Below, in pieces: positions 9,758 to 18,878 of a DNA stretch of 52,749 nucleotides. Each line of letters begins with the position of its first letter. The first letter of the stretch is position 1. Source of the stretch: Gammaproteobacteria bacterium (GTDB taxonomy: Bacteria; Pseudomonadota; Gammaproteobacteria; Magnimaribacterales; TMED112). The stretch spans positions 1-52,749 of the forward strand of contig NZGL01000012.1 in assembly GCA_002690945.1 (NCBI GenBank). The letters run 5' to 3'. The position numbers and the translations under genes were made by a program. Below the pieces are notes generated by a model, which saw only the letters and a list, made by a program, of their open reading frames with translations, was not told the DNA's origin and searched no databases.

Positions 9758-9930
9758 ACCCTATTTTCTAATTCACTTAATTTTTGTTCAAGAGATTCTA
9801 TTCTCTCAAGCGCCTTATCGAGTTCTTCTTGCTTTACAAAACCTGATTCTTTCATAAATTTCTCTAAAGCAGGCTTCACCATCTTTTCCATCCCTTTAAG
9901 GTCTTTCCCCATTCCAAACGGATTAAACAT
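9754..9930 (-). CDS. UbiK/BMFP-like small coiled-coil protein
   Basis: A 58-residue open frame, ATG at 9928-9930 and TAG at 9754-9756, starting MFNPFGMGKDLKGMEKMVKP. The C-terminal half, FVKQEELDKALERIESLEQK followed by LSELENRV, is a heptad-like coiled coil that closely resembles the C-terminal end of the BMFP/UbiK family (typically ...REEFDxQ...LExRLxxLE). UbiK is an accessory factor of the ubiquinone biosynthesis complex. The N-terminal half is shorter than in UbiK. The start overlaps the end of yigB by 8 bases, suggesting translational coupling at the end of the dapF-xerC-yigB operon. Gene call fairly secure; function is inference from a short similarity. Confidence 0.65.
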   Translation of the reverse strand: MFNPFGMGKDLKGMEKMVKPALEKFMKESGFVKQEELDKALERIESLEQKLSELENRV

Positions 9931-10651
9931 TATCTTTCTCCAAAATAAAATTTTTATTTATTGTTTGATAAAGATCTTGCCAAGATTTAGCTTGTAAATC
10001 ACAAGGAAAGATCTCATCCCATTTATTCTTATCACAATTGAACCATATGGTGTTGAAATTGCAATTTCTTGCTCCACCAATATCATTAACAGGACAATCC
10101 CCAATATGTAGAGCTTCTTCAGCTTCACAATTGGCAAGCTCTAAAGCTTTGATGAAATGCTGTGGAGATGGTTTATTACTTTTTACATCTTTTGAACTAA
10201 GACTAAATTTAAAGAAATTTGATATTCCAATAATTTCTAAGTCTGCATTACCATTTGAGAGTGCTCCGATTATTACTTTTCGATATAATCTTTCAAGGAT
10301 TTTTTTTGCATCTGTATATAGCTGAACCTTGTTTCTTATTTTAAAAAATTCGTTAAAGCTTTCATTACTGTAATAAATGGCATCAACGCTATCTATATCA
10401 CTTCTTAATAAAGTTTCTTTAATTATTTCTTTTCTAAATTGAGTTAAGTCATTTTTTAAAGAAGGGTCAGCTTCAATGAGATCAACCCTAACTCTACTTA
10501 AAGATTCTTCACTAAACTCATCTATAAGATTTGGAAATTTAGTGATAATGAAACTAAGCCAGGCATTCTCTGCATCAACAATAACTTTTTTGTTGGGCCA
10601 CAGAGTATCGTCTAGATCAAGTGTTATTAGTTTTATTTTCTTTCTTGGCAT
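9923..10651 (-). CDS. yigB: HAD-family phosphatase, YigB type
   Basis: Haloacid dehalogenase-like hydrolase of 242 residues. In E. coli YigB dephosphorylates FMN and the riboflavin intermediate 5-amino-6-ribitylaminouracil phosphate. Motif I is DLDDT with nucleophile D12 and acid D14. The C-terminal KSNKPSPQHF and HIGDCPVNDIGGA correspond to motifs III and IV. It follows dapF and xerC in the same order as in E. coli, which is the main reason to call it YigB instead of another HAD. The start overlaps the xerC end by 35 bases. Confidence 0.85.
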   Translation of the reverse strand: MPRKKIKLITLDLDDTLWPNKKVIVDAENAWLSFIITKFPNLIDEFSEESLSRVRVDLIEADPSLKNDLTQFRKEIIKETLLRSDIDSVDAIYYSNESFNEFFKIRNKVQLYTDAKKILERLYRKVIIGALSNGNADLEIIGISNFFKFSLSSKDVKSNKPSPQHFIKALELANCEAEEALHIGDCPVNDIGGARNCNFNTIWFNCDKNKWDEIFPCDLQAKSWQDLYQTINKNFILEKDNV

Positions 10652-11510
10652 GAGGGTGCGATTTATCGTAAATTTTTGCTAACTGTTGGAAGTTTAATTT
10701 AGTGTAAATTTGTGTAGTACTCAAGCTACTGTGACCTAACATCTCTTGAATTGATCTTAAATCACCACTTGACTCAAGAATATGGGTTGCAAAACTATGT
10801 CTTAACATATGTGGATTTACAGGAGGCATGCCCTGGCTGACTGATAAGTTATACAATCTTTCTTGCATTGCCCTAGCAGAAATTCTTTTCCCATATTTAT
10901 TTGTAAAAAGAGCATCTATATCAACATTCATTGACTCTCTAACTGCGAGCCAATCAGCTATAGCATCACGGGCAAATTTACCAACTGGAAGCATCCTTTC
11001 TTTTCTCCCCTTACCTATGACTCTAATAAAACTAAAATCTGATTCGAAAGAAGATATATTTACATTAATTGCTTCTGATACCCTTAATCCAGAAGAGTAC
11101 AAAAGTTCTAGAAAAGCCTTATCTCTAGAATCAGAAGGGGTTTTAGGCACAAAAGACAATAATTTCTCTACGTCCTCTGGTGTAAGAGCTTTTGGTAGCT
11201 TTTCCTCAACTTTAGGAGATTGTATTCCATCAAATGGATTAGATTCTAACTCGTCATTCTTATACATATATTTATAAAAGTTTCTCAATGAAGAGATATT
11301 CCGTTGAATTGACCTATTTCCTAATCCCTTTTTGCGTAAAAAAATAATCCATTGCGTTAAATTCGATGGTGTCAAATCATTAGGATCAATCTTATTTTCT
11401 TCAAGAAAAATTAAGAAGCGATTTATATCTCTTTCATAATTTGAAATTGTATGAGGAGAATAATTTTTTATTCTCAAGAATTCTTTAAGCCTTTCTTTTA
11501 AATCATTCAT
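10617..11510 (-). CDS. xerC: Site-specific tyrosine recombinase XerC
   Basis: Resolves chromosome dimers at dif together with XerD. From ATG 11508-11510 the protein is 297 residues, the usual XerC length. A longer frame starts at 11576 but would overlap dapF by 74 bases. The chosen ATG lies in ATGAATGA, where the dapF stop follows directly, a typical coupled junction. The N-terminal SAM-like DNA-binding domain covers about 1-90. All tyrosine recombinase residues are seen: R143 (SGLRVSEA), K167 (GKGRKE), H234 and R237 (HMLRHSFATH), H260 (LGHSSLSTT) and nucleophile Y269. The dapF-xerC-yigB order supports XerC over XerD. Confidence 0.94.
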   Translation of the reverse strand: MNDLKERLKEFLRIKNYSPHTISNYERDINRFLIFLEENKIDPNDLTPSNLTQWIIFLRKKGLGNRSIQRNISSLRNFYKYMYKNDELESNPFDGIQSPKVEEKLPKALTPEDVEKLLSFVPKTPSDSRDKAFLELLYSSGLRVSEAINVNISSFESDFSFIRVIGKGRKERMLPVGKFARDAIADWLAVRESMNVDIDALFTNKYGKRISARAMQERLYNLSVSQGMPPVNPHMLRHSFATHILESSGDLRSIQEMLGHSSLSTTQIYTKLNFQQLAKIYDKSHPHAKKENKTNNT

Positions 11511-12255
11511 CAAAATCTGATTTTGAGAGCTCTCCTTCAGACTCAAGCGCATAACCAGCTGTAGATAATAGAACATTATTATGTTCGAAGAGGATCACAG
11601 AGTTTCCACCTTTCGAAGAAAACTTAAATTTTTTTTCGTTTGTTTCAAGCGATATAGCATATGCTGTAGCAGCCGTTCCTGAGCCACAAGATTTTGTTTC
11701 TCCAACACCATACTCATAAGTTCTAATGTTAATCTGATCTTCTCTTCTTTGAAAAATATTTAAATTATAGTTCGAAGGAAGACTAAATTTTTCTGCCTTT
11801 ACTTTGAAGTCTTTATATAAAAACTTTAAATCTGCTCTAAAAATATCATCTACCTCTTTTATTACATGATAATTTCCTATGTCTATATAGTAAAAATTAT
11901 CTATTTTTCTACCTTTTGGCATTCTACTTAAAACAGTAGCTATTTGTTCAGAGGATTCGTTATTTTTAATAATTAAAAAAATATTTTTATAAATTTTTAC
12001 AAGCTGTTCTTTTTCAGATGAGTAGCTAGCTAGACATCTGAGGCCGTTGAAACAGTTATTTGCCTCTGACCCATCTGCATTAAAGACTCTGACTTGCCAT
12101 TCCTTGCCAGATCTGTCCAAAAGCAATAGCTGATCAAAGCCTATACCATTTTTTCTATCAGATAATCTCTCAATAGAGGCCTTCAGTATGTTTATATCCT
12201 CCGTAATAAGAAAATCATTTCCATTACTTTGCATTTTTTTAAATTTAATCTTCAT
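11503..12255 (-). CDS. dapF: Diaminopimelate epimerase
   Basis: Converts LL- to meso-diaminopimelate for lysine and peptidoglycan synthesis. The protein is 250 residues, shorter than the common length of about 275. The two catalytic cysteines are present: C68 in NNCFNGLRC, where most family members have CGNG, and C190 in KSCGSGTAAT. The N-terminus FKKMQSNGNDFLI matches the conserved start of the family. The start is ATG 12253-12255. It leads the dapF-xerC-yigB operon, with a TATAAT box at 12279-12284. Confidence 0.95.
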   Translation of the reverse strand: MKIKFKKMQSNGNDFLITEDINILKASIERLSDRKNGIGFDQLLLLDRSGKEWQVRVFNADGSEANNCFNGLRCLASYSSEKEQLVKIYKNIFLIIKNNESSEQIATVLSRMPKGRKIDNFYYIDIGNYHVIKEVDDIFRADLKFLYKDFKVKAEKFSLPSNYNLNIFQRREDQINIRTYEYGVGETKSCGSGTAATAYAISLETNEKKFKFSSKGGNSVILFEHNNVLLSTAGYALESEGELSKSDFDE

Positions 12256-12278
12256 ATCGCACTAAAAGCTTAAATAGA

Positions 12279-12284
12279 ATTATA
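12279..12284 (-). promoter_or_regulatory. -10 box for dapF operon
   Basis: Perfect TATAAT on the minus strand, predicting a start near 12272 and a leader of about 17 bases. It overlaps the plus-strand -10 box of tkt by two bases, so the two promoters compete for the same DNA. Confidence 0.4.
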
Positions 12285-12288
12285 TAAT
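12283..12288 (+). promoter_or_regulatory. -10 box for the tkt carbon operon
   Basis: Perfect TATAAT on the plus strand, predicting a start near 12295, about 16 bases before the TTG at 12311. No good -35 match was seen. Confidence 0.4.
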
Positions 12289-12310
12289 TGTCTTAACCAA
12301 TTACCCTAAA

Positions 12311-14272
12311 TTGATAAAGAACGAAACAGTAAACGCTCTTAGATTTTTATCTGCAGATAGTGTAGAGACCGCTAACTCGGGCCATCCAGGGATGCCACTT
12401 GGAATGGCAGATATAGCAGAAGTTCTTTGGCGAGAACATTTGCAGCATTCACCAACCAATTCTCAGTGGTTTAATAGAGACAGATTTGTACTCTCAAACG
12501 GCCATGGATCTATGCTTCTTTATAGCCTTTTACATTTAACAGGCTATAAATTATCTCTTGATGATCTAAAAAATTTTAGACAATTGCATTCTAAGACTCC
12601 TGGACATCCAGAATATGGAATAACTGATGGAGTTGAAACAACGACAGGACCACTAGGACAAGGGCTAGCTAATGCCATAGGTATTGCACTAGCTGAAAAA
12701 GTTCTTGCTTCAAAGATTAACACTAATAAGTCAAAACCAGTTGATCATAAAACCTATTGTTTTATTGGAGACGGATGTTTAATGGAAGGTATTTCACATG
12801 AAGTAATGTCATTGGCTGGTGTTTTACAGTTGAATAAATTGATTTGCTTTTATGACAGTAATGGCATTTCCATTGATGGAAAAATACAAGATTGGTACAA
12901 AGATGATATTAGGCTTAGGTGTGAATCATATGGTTGGAACGTAATTGGAGAAATAGATGGTCACAACAGAGACCAAATAAATGAAGCCATAATAGAAGCT
13001 AAAGAATCAAATAAACCAACAATGATAGTCTGCAAGACTTCTATTGGTTACGGAGCTGGAAGCAAACAAGACAGTGAGTCTTCACATGGATCCCCGTTGG
13101 GAGAAGATGCACTTGATGAATTAAGAAAGAATTTAAATTGGAGTTATGGGCCCTTTGAAATACCTAAGTCAGTTTATAAAGATTGGGATTTCAAAGAAAA
13201 AGGTGAAGCTCTTGAAAATAGTTGGTCAGAGATTTGTGAAGAACATGAAAGGGAAGATCCAGAAAAAGCAGGCTTATTAAAAAGATTAGTATCTGGAGAT
13301 TTTCCAAAGGGCTTCTTCCAAGCTTTTGAAAATCACATTGAAGATTTACAAGAAAATACTGATGCTGTTGCAACTAGAAAGTGTTCTCAAATAGTCCTTG
13401 AGTTTTTGAAAGAGCAGTTACCCGAATTAGTTGGAGGCTCTGCAGATCTAAGCGGATCAAATAACACAATAACTAAATCATCTATAGCAATTAACTCAGA
13501 CTCATCTGGGAACTATATTTACTATGGAGTGAGAGAGTTTGGAATGAATGCAATTATGAATGGAATGTCACTCCATGGTGGCATAATACCATATGGTGGA
13601 ACATTCCTAGTTTTCATGGACTATGGCAGGAATGCTGTTCGTATGTCTGCACTAATGGGCATAAGAACAATTTATGTTTTTTCACATGATTCTGTAGCTC
13701 TCGGAGAAGATGGTCCAACACACCAACCAATAGAACATTTGACTACATTAAGATCTACACCAAATATGCATACTTGGAGGCCTGCCACATTAGTTGAAAC
13801 TGCTGTTTCTTGGAAGAAAGCATTAGAAAACAAAAATGGACCCACCTCTATTATCTTATCTAGACAAAATCTTAATAATTTTCCAGTTGATAGTGTTTCA
13901 GAGGTTGAAAAAGGTGGTTATTTTGTTAAATATTCTGCAGATGCAAAAATCAATTTAATTGCTACTGGATCTGAAGTTAGCACTGCAATAGAATCATCAG
14001 AAATTTTAAAAGAGATTGGTTTAACCACTAATGTAGCTAGTGTTCCATGCTTAGAAGAATTAGAAAAGAATGAATCCATCTATAAAAAAATATTTTCACA
14101 AGACAGCATTAATATTGTTATTGAATGTTCTCACCCTAATTCTTGGTATAAGCATACCGATAAAGTGATTGGTATAGATACTTTTGGAGAGTCTGGTAAG
14201 GGCAATCAATTAATGGATCATTTTGGTTTCACTCCCAGTAAAATTGCTAAGAAGATTTCTGAATTAGTATGA
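12311..14272 (+). CDS. tkt: Transketolase
   Basis: Thiamine diphosphate enzyme that moves two-carbon units between sugar phosphates in the pentose phosphate pathway. The protein is 653 residues, close to the standard length. The thiamine-binding motif GDGCLMEG starts near residue 153, the GPLGQGLANAIG loop lies upstream, and EDGPTHQPIEHL contains the conserved histidine near 474. The start is TTG at 12311; the first downstream ATG (MPLGMAD) would remove the conserved N-terminus, which includes the HPGMPLG loop. It leads a run of six genes of central carbon metabolism, and its stop overlaps pgk as ATGA. Confidence 0.96.
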   Translation: MIKNETVNALRFLSADSVETANSGHPGMPLGMADIAEVLWREHLQHSPTNSQWFNRDRFVLSNGHGSMLLYSLLHLTGYKLSLDDLKNFRQLHSKTPGHPEYGITDGVETTTGPLGQGLANAIGIALAEKVLASKINTNKSKPVDHKTYCFIGDGCLMEGISHEVMSLAGVLQLNKLICFYDSNGISIDGKIQDWYKDDIRLRCESYGWNVIGEIDGHNRDQINEAIIEAKESNKPTMIVCKTSIGYGAGSKQDSESSHGSPLGEDALDELRKNLNWSYGPFEIPKSVYKDWDFKEKGEALENSWSEICEEHEREDPEKAGLLKRLVSGDFPKGFFQAFENHIEDLQENTDAVATRKCSQIVLEFLKEQLPELVGGSADLSGSNNTITKSSIAINSDSSGNYIYYGVREFGMNAIMNGMSLHGGIIPYGGTFLVFMDYGRNAVRMSALMGIRTIYVFSHDSVALGEDGPTHQPIEHLTTLRSTPNMHTWRPATLVETAVSWKKALENKNGPTSIILSRQNLNNFPVDSVSEVEKGGYFVKYSADAKINLIATGSEVSTAIESSEILKEIGLTTNVASVPCLEELEKNESIYKKIFSQDSINIVIECSHPNSWYKHTDKVIGIDTFGESGKGNQLMDHFGFTPSKIAKKISELV

Positions 14273-15390
14273 AAGCTTTATCAGAAATTAATTTAAATAA
14301 TAAAAAAGTTGGGATAAGACTAGACTTAAATGCGCCAATAAGGGCAGGCAAACTTTTAGATCATGAAAAGTTAACTGTAGCCCTACCATCAATAATTAAT
14401 ATTCTGGAAAGAACTAGTAATTTATGTATTATCAGCCATCTTGGGAGGCCAACAGAAGGAAGTTTTAATCAAGAACTCTCACTTTTACCAATAAAAGAAT
14501 GGTTTGAAGAAAGAATGCAGAAAGAAATTCCACTTATTAGTGATTTAGATTCTATTCCTGACGGCTTATCATTCTTGGAAAATATAAGATTTTTTAGTGG
14601 TGAAAAACAAAGCACTGATGATCTATCTCAAAAAATAGCAAATACTTTTGATGTTTATGTAATGGATGCATTTGCAACAGCGCATAGAAGGTCCGCATCG
14701 ACATATGGAGCCATAAAAAAAGCCAAAAGTGTTTGCATTGGTATGCTTTTTTCTAAAGAGATAACAAAAATTGATCAAGCCTTAAAGGAAGGTTCAACAC
14801 TTAATAGTATTGTTGGCGGCTCAAAAATATCGACAAAAATTAAGGTATTGGAAAATCTTCTAGAAAAATCACAAAAAGTATTAGTTGGAGGAGGCATAGC
14901 CAATACTTTTATGAAAGCAATGGGCTATGAGATTGGTAAATCACTTGTTGAAGATAATATGCTTGATAGGGCTAAAAAAATGCTTAAAACTGACAAGATT
15001 GTGATGCCAGAAAATGTTTATATAGCAGAATCATCAGAAATGGGCGAAGTAACACTAGTTCCAGTAGAAGATGTCCCTAAAGACAAGATGATATTAGATA
15101 TTGAGTTCAATTTTACTGAGATGAATAAATTCTCAAGTGAGATGACGATATGGAATGGACCTTTAGGTATGTTTGAGCAAGATAAATTTTCAAACGGCAC
15201 AAAGAAATTAATAAGCTATCTTGAGCATACAAGTAGTAAAGTTATTGCTGGCGGAGGAGAAACTATTTTTGCAATTAAAAAATTCTCAGATAGTAAAAAT
15301 TTCGATTATATATCAACTGCTGGTGGTGCTTTTTTATCTTATCTAGCTGGAGATTTACTTCCTACGATTGAAGCGTTAAAGACAAAATAA
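14269..15390 (+). CDS. pgk: Phosphoglycerate kinase
   Basis: Interconverts 1,3-bisphosphoglycerate and 3-phosphoglycerate with ATP formation. The protein is 373 residues, slightly shorter than the usual 385-395. Recognisable signatures are RLDLNAP near the N-terminus, SHLGRPTEG, DAFATAHRRSAS, GGSKISTK, the WNGPLGMFE loop and GGGETIFA near the end; STAGGAF replaces the usual STGGGA. The ATG overlaps the tkt stop by four bases. In many gammaproteobacteria epd (erythrose-4-phosphate dehydrogenase) lies between tkt and pgk; here it is absent from the cluster. Confidence 0.96.
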   Translation: MKALSEINLNNKKVGIRLDLNAPIRAGKLLDHEKLTVALPSIINILERTSNLCIISHLGRPTEGSFNQELSLLPIKEWFEERMQKEIPLISDLDSIPDGLSFLENIRFFSGEKQSTDDLSQKIANTFDVYVMDAFATAHRRSASTYGAIKKAKSVCIGMLFSKEITKIDQALKEGSTLNSIVGGSKISTKIKVLENLLEKSQKVLVGGGIANTFMKAMGYEIGKSLVEDNMLDRAKKMLKTDKIVMPENVYIAESSEMGEVTLVPVEDVPKDKMILDIEFNFTEMNKFSSEMTIWNGPLGMFEQDKFSNGTKKLISYLEHTSSKVIAGGGETIFAIKKFSDSKNFDYISTAGGAFLSYLAGDLLPTIEALKTK

Positions 15391-15405
15391 AGCTAAAATA
15401 TAAGT

Positions 15406-16419
15406 ATGAATTTTTCCGGCCTAAGTGATATCGCAAGGTATATAGTTTCTGATGGAAAAGGCATTCTTGCCGCTGATGAAAGTAATCCAACTTGCACAAA
15501 AAGATTCGACTCTATTAATGTCGAATCCACAGAAGAAAATAGAAGAAATTACAGAGAGACATTATTCACTGCTGAAGGCATGAAAGAAAATATTGGCGGA
15601 ACAATACTTTTTGACGAAACTGTAAGACAAAAGGCTAGAAACGAAAAACAATTAACGGAAGTTATATTAGAACAGGGAGCCTTACCGGGAATAAAGGTTG
15701 ATAAAGGCTTAAAGCCCTTCAACAACTCAGATATTGAAACACTTACACAAGGGCTTGATGATCTAGATGAGAGATGTTCTGAGTATGAAAAATTAGGGGC
15801 AAAATTTACTAAGTGGAGGGCTGTCATAAACATAGAAAAAGGTCTTCCCTCACAAGAATGCATCGATGCGAATATGGATGCTTTAGCTCAATACGCAAAA
15901 ATTGCACAAAAAAATAATATGGTTCCTATTGTTGAGCCAGAAGTCTTAATGGATGGAGAGCATTCAGCTGAAGATTGTCTAGATGCAACTTCAAGGTCTT
16001 TAAAATCACTCTTTGCCTTTCTTGACAATTACAATGTAAATATTGAAGGGACACTATTGAAACCGAATATGATAACTGCTGGTTCTAATCATCCAAAACA
16101 ACTTTCAGAAGATCAAGTAGCAGAATTAACACTTGGATGTTTGAAAGAGCATGTACCTGCAAATGTTCCGGGCATTGCCTTTCTTTCAGGCGGTCAATCT
16201 GATATAAAAGCAACCCATCATTTAGATATCATGAATAAGCTAGGGGGAGGCCCTTGGAAGTTAACTTTCTCTTATGGAAGAGCATTACAGCAAGCAGCTT
16301 TAAAAACTTGGTTAGGAAAAGAAGAAAATGAGAAAAACGCTCAAGATGCGTTCTCTCATAGGGCCTTAATGAATAAATTGGCTGCTTTAGGCAAGTGGTC
16401 ATCTGAGCTAGAGGAATAA
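15406..16419 (+). CDS. Fructose-bisphosphate aldolase, class I
   Basis: Schiff-base aldolase that cleaves fructose 1,6-bisphosphate into dihydroxyacetone phosphate and glyceraldehyde 3-phosphate. The protein is 337 residues and resembles the class I enzymes of animals and some bacteria. GILAADES near the N-terminus and EGTLLKPNMITAG around the catalytic lysine (K219) are diagnostic, and FLSGGQSD is also conserved. It follows pgk by 15 bases. In E. coli the aldolase next to pgk is the unrelated class II zinc enzyme FbaA. Confidence 0.95.
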   Translation: MNFSGLSDIARYIVSDGKGILAADESNPTCTKRFDSINVESTEENRRNYRETLFTAEGMKENIGGTILFDETVRQKARNEKQLTEVILEQGALPGIKVDKGLKPFNNSDIETLTQGLDDLDERCSEYEKLGAKFTKWRAVINIEKGLPSQECIDANMDALAQYAKIAQKNNMVPIVEPEVLMDGEHSAEDCLDATSRSLKSLFAFLDNYNVNIEGTLLKPNMITAGSNHPKQLSEDQVAELTLGCLKEHVPANVPGIAFLSGGQSDIKATHHLDIMNKLGGGPWKLTFSYGRALQQAALKTWLGKEENEKNAQDAFSHRALMNKLAALGKWSSELEE

Positions 16420-16420
16420 T

Positions 16421-16978
16421 TTGAAATTTGCAGGCGTATTCCTTTCTTCTAGTGAACCAAAATTTCCTATAAAAGATGATATAGATAAATTTTGTAATTT
16501 TTTAGTAAATTCTAATACTGGCATAGTCTATGGTGGTGGAAATAGGGGGTTGATGGGCTATATTTCTAAGAAGCATAAAGAAGTCGGAGGAGTAGTAAAA
16601 GGAGTGAATCTTAAGCTTTTCCATGATCAAGGATTCACTGCTCAGGATTATATCGATCATTTTGAAGTAGAAGACACTCTCTATATTAGAAAGAAAAAAT
16701 TAATAGATTATTCTGATTTTATTGTCGTTCTTCCTGGTGGTGTTGGTACAGCTGACGAATTTTTTGATGTTTTAACTCATCTCCATATGAGTGAAATAGG
16801 TGGAGGCGTGATAAATAAAAAATTATATCTTTATAACAAGGACAATTATTGGTCAGATCTTATTGCTTGGATACAAAAAAGCGTCGATTTTGGAATGTTA
16901 AGTCAAATACCTAAAGAATTAATAGTAGTTAACACTATTGATGAACTAATTTCTGAAATTAAAGAAAATGAAATTTGA
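16421..16978 (+). CDS. LOG-family nucleotide-binding protein
   Basis: Rossmann-fold protein of 185 residues in the LOG (TIGR00730) family, whose characterised members hydrolyse nucleoside monophosphates, including cytokinin ribotides. The signature PGGVGTADE is at 105-113 and YGGGNRGLMG at 37-46. The start is TTG at 16421, two bases after the aldolase stop. The 3' end overlaps the ATG of acs. Its place inside a carbon-metabolism operon may reflect nucleotide salvage or simple packing; the real substrate is unknown. Confidence 0.9.
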   Translation: MKFAGVFLSSSEPKFPIKDDIDKFCNFLVNSNTGIVYGGGNRGLMGYISKKHKEVGGVVKGVNLKLFHDQGFTAQDYIDHFEVEDTLYIRKKKLIDYSDFIVVLPGGVGTADEFFDVLTHLHMSEIGGGVINKKLYLYNKDNYWSDLIAWIQKSVDFGMLSQIPKELIVVNTIDELISEIKENEI

Positions 16979-18878
16979 TATAGATAACTTTATCAATCCA
17001 AATTTAAAAGATTATTCAGAATATGAGACCCTATATAACGATTCAATAAATGATCCTAATAATTTCTTTTTAAAGCAAGCTTTAGAAGAAATTGATTGGA
17101 TCAAAAAACCAACGAAGAGTTCTACAGGCACTCTATCTGAGCCAAAATGGTTTGAAGATGGCACATTAAATATTTCTTATAACTGCATAGATAGACATGC
17201 AAAAACTCATCCAGAAAAAACCGCTATTATTTGGCAAGGAGATGAAAAAGATAACAATCAATATATTTCTTATAAACAGTTGCATGATGAAGTCTGCAAG
17301 CTTGCAAATGGTTTGAAGTCAATTGGAATTTCAAAAGGGGATAGAGTCTGTATTTATATGCCAATGGTACCTCAGGCAGCCTATGCTATGTTCGCATGCA
17401 TGCGTATTGGTGCAATTCATTCTGTTGTCTTTGGCGGATTTTCTCCTGAGGCCATAAAATCTAGAATACTAGATGCAGATTGTCAGTATGTAATAACAGC
17501 AAATGAAGGCATAAGAGGAGGTAAGAAAATACCTCTTAAAGATAGTGTTGATGAAGCACTTAATGATTGCCCTAATGTAAAAAAATGTATAGTGCTTAAA
17601 TATACAGAGACAAAAGTTTCATGGAATGATGAGATTGATATTTGGTATCACACGGTAGTGGACAATCAAGAAGATGTTTGTGAATGTGAAGAAATGTCTG
17701 CAGAAGACCCTTCATTTATTTTATACACTTCTGGTTCAACAGGAAAACCAAAAGGTGTTTTACATACTACTGCCGGTTATTTGCTTGGAGCAACTCTAAC
17801 TTTTAAGTATATTTTTGGATATTCAGCAGGTGATAAATACTGGTGCACAGCGGATGTTGGATGGATTACTGGTCATACTTATATTCTATATGGGCCATTA
17901 TCAAATGGCGCTACTACACTTATGTTTGAAGGAATACCAACTTATCCTGATCCATCAAGATTTTGGGAAGTCTGTGATCAGCATGAAATTAACATTTTCT
18001 ATACAGCGCCAACAGCAATAAGAGCATTAATTGCAAAAGGAGAAGAATATTTGGAGAATTCAAAACGTGATTCTTTAAAAGTTCTTGGTACAGTTGGAGA
18101 ACCAATTAATCCAGAAGTCTGGCAATGGTACTTTGAGAAAATTGGAAAATCTAAGTGTGAAGTAGTAGACACTTGGTGGCAGACTGAAACGGGTTCAGTC
18201 CTAATTAGCCCTATTGCAGGAATTACACCTAAGAAACCTGGTTCAGCAACACTACCTTTTTTTGGTGTGGAGCCATCCATTGTAGATGTAAACGGAGAAG
18301 TTATGCTGGGTGAAGCAAAAGGTAATCTTTGTATAAATAATTCATGGCCAAGCCAAATTCGTACAGTTTATCGCGATCATGAAAGGATGGTACAAACTTA
18401 TTTTTCACAATATCCAGGAAAATATTTTACTGGTGATGGAGCAAAAAGAGATAAAGACGGCTACTATTGGGTCACAGGTCGTGTTGATGATGTTTTAAAT
18501 GTTTCAGGACATAGAATTGGCACAGCAGAAGTGGAAAGCGCTGTCGTAAATCATCCAGATGTTGCTGAATCAGCAGTTGTTGGTGTTGAACATGATATAA
18601 AAGGGCAAGCAATTTATGCCTATGTAATTTTGAAAAAAACAGATAAGGATAGAAGCAGTCTGGAGACAGAAATTATTGATGAGGTTGTAAAAGCTATTGG
18701 CAAAATTGCCAAACCTGATTTTATACATTTTACTAGAGACCTACCTAAAACAAGATCAGGGAAAATTATGAGAAGAATTTTACGAAAGATAGCGAATAGC
18801 GATACAGAAAACCTTGGTGATGTTACAACCTTAGCTGACCCAAATATTGTTGATGAATTAATAAGGAGTAAAGTATGA
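16968..18878 (+). CDS. acs: Acetyl-CoA synthetase
   Basis: Activates acetate to acetyl-CoA through acetyl-AMP. The protein is 636 residues, close to the family length of about 650. The AMP-binding loop TSGSTGKPKG lies near residue 254, VDTWWQTETG is the conserved adenine-pocket motif, and TGRVDDVLNVSGHR the hinge. PKTRSGKIMRR contains the lysine (near 599) that is acetylated for control in other bacteria. The start ATG lies inside the end of the LOG gene. Its own stop overlaps the next SDR as ATGA, so the genes are probably translationally coupled. Confidence 0.97.
   Translation: MKFDIDNFINPNLKDYSEYETLYNDSINDPNNFFLKQALEEIDWIKKPTKSSTGTLSEPKWFEDGTLNISYNCIDRHAKTHPEKTAIIWQGDEKDNNQYISYKQLHDEVCKLANGLKSIGISKGDRVCIYMPMVPQAAYAMFACMRIGAIHSVVFGGFSPEAIKSRILDADCQYVITANEGIRGGKKIPLKDSVDEALNDCPNVKKCIVLKYTETKVSWNDEIDIWYHTVVDNQEDVCECEEMSAEDPSFILYTSGSTGKPKGVLHTTAGYLLGATLTFKYIFGYSAGDKYWCTADVGWITGHTYILYGPLSNGATTLMFEGIPTYPDPSRFWEVCDQHEINIFYTAPTAIRALIAKGEEYLENSKRDSLKVLGTVGEPINPEVWQWYFEKIGKSKCEVVDTWWQTETGSVLISPIAGITPKKPGSATLPFFGVEPSIVDVNGEVMLGEAKGNLCINNSWPSQIRTVYRDHERMVQTYFSQYPGKYFTGDGAKRDKDGYYWVTGRVDDVLNVSGHRIGTAEVESAVVNHPDVAESAVVGVEHDIKGQAIYAYVILKKTDKDRSSLETEIIDEVVKAIGKIAKPDFIHFTRDLPKTRSGKIMRRILRKIANSDTENLGDVTTLADPNIVDELIRSKV

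Noticed and set aside
10828-11277. 149-residue plus-strand frame inside xerC
   Set aside because: It is antisense to a complete tyrosine recombinase with all catalytic residues; a shadow frame.
11511-11576. Longer xerC start at 11576
   Set aside because: It would overlap dapF by 74 bases, while the ATG at 11510 gives the usual length and a coupled ATGAATGA junction.
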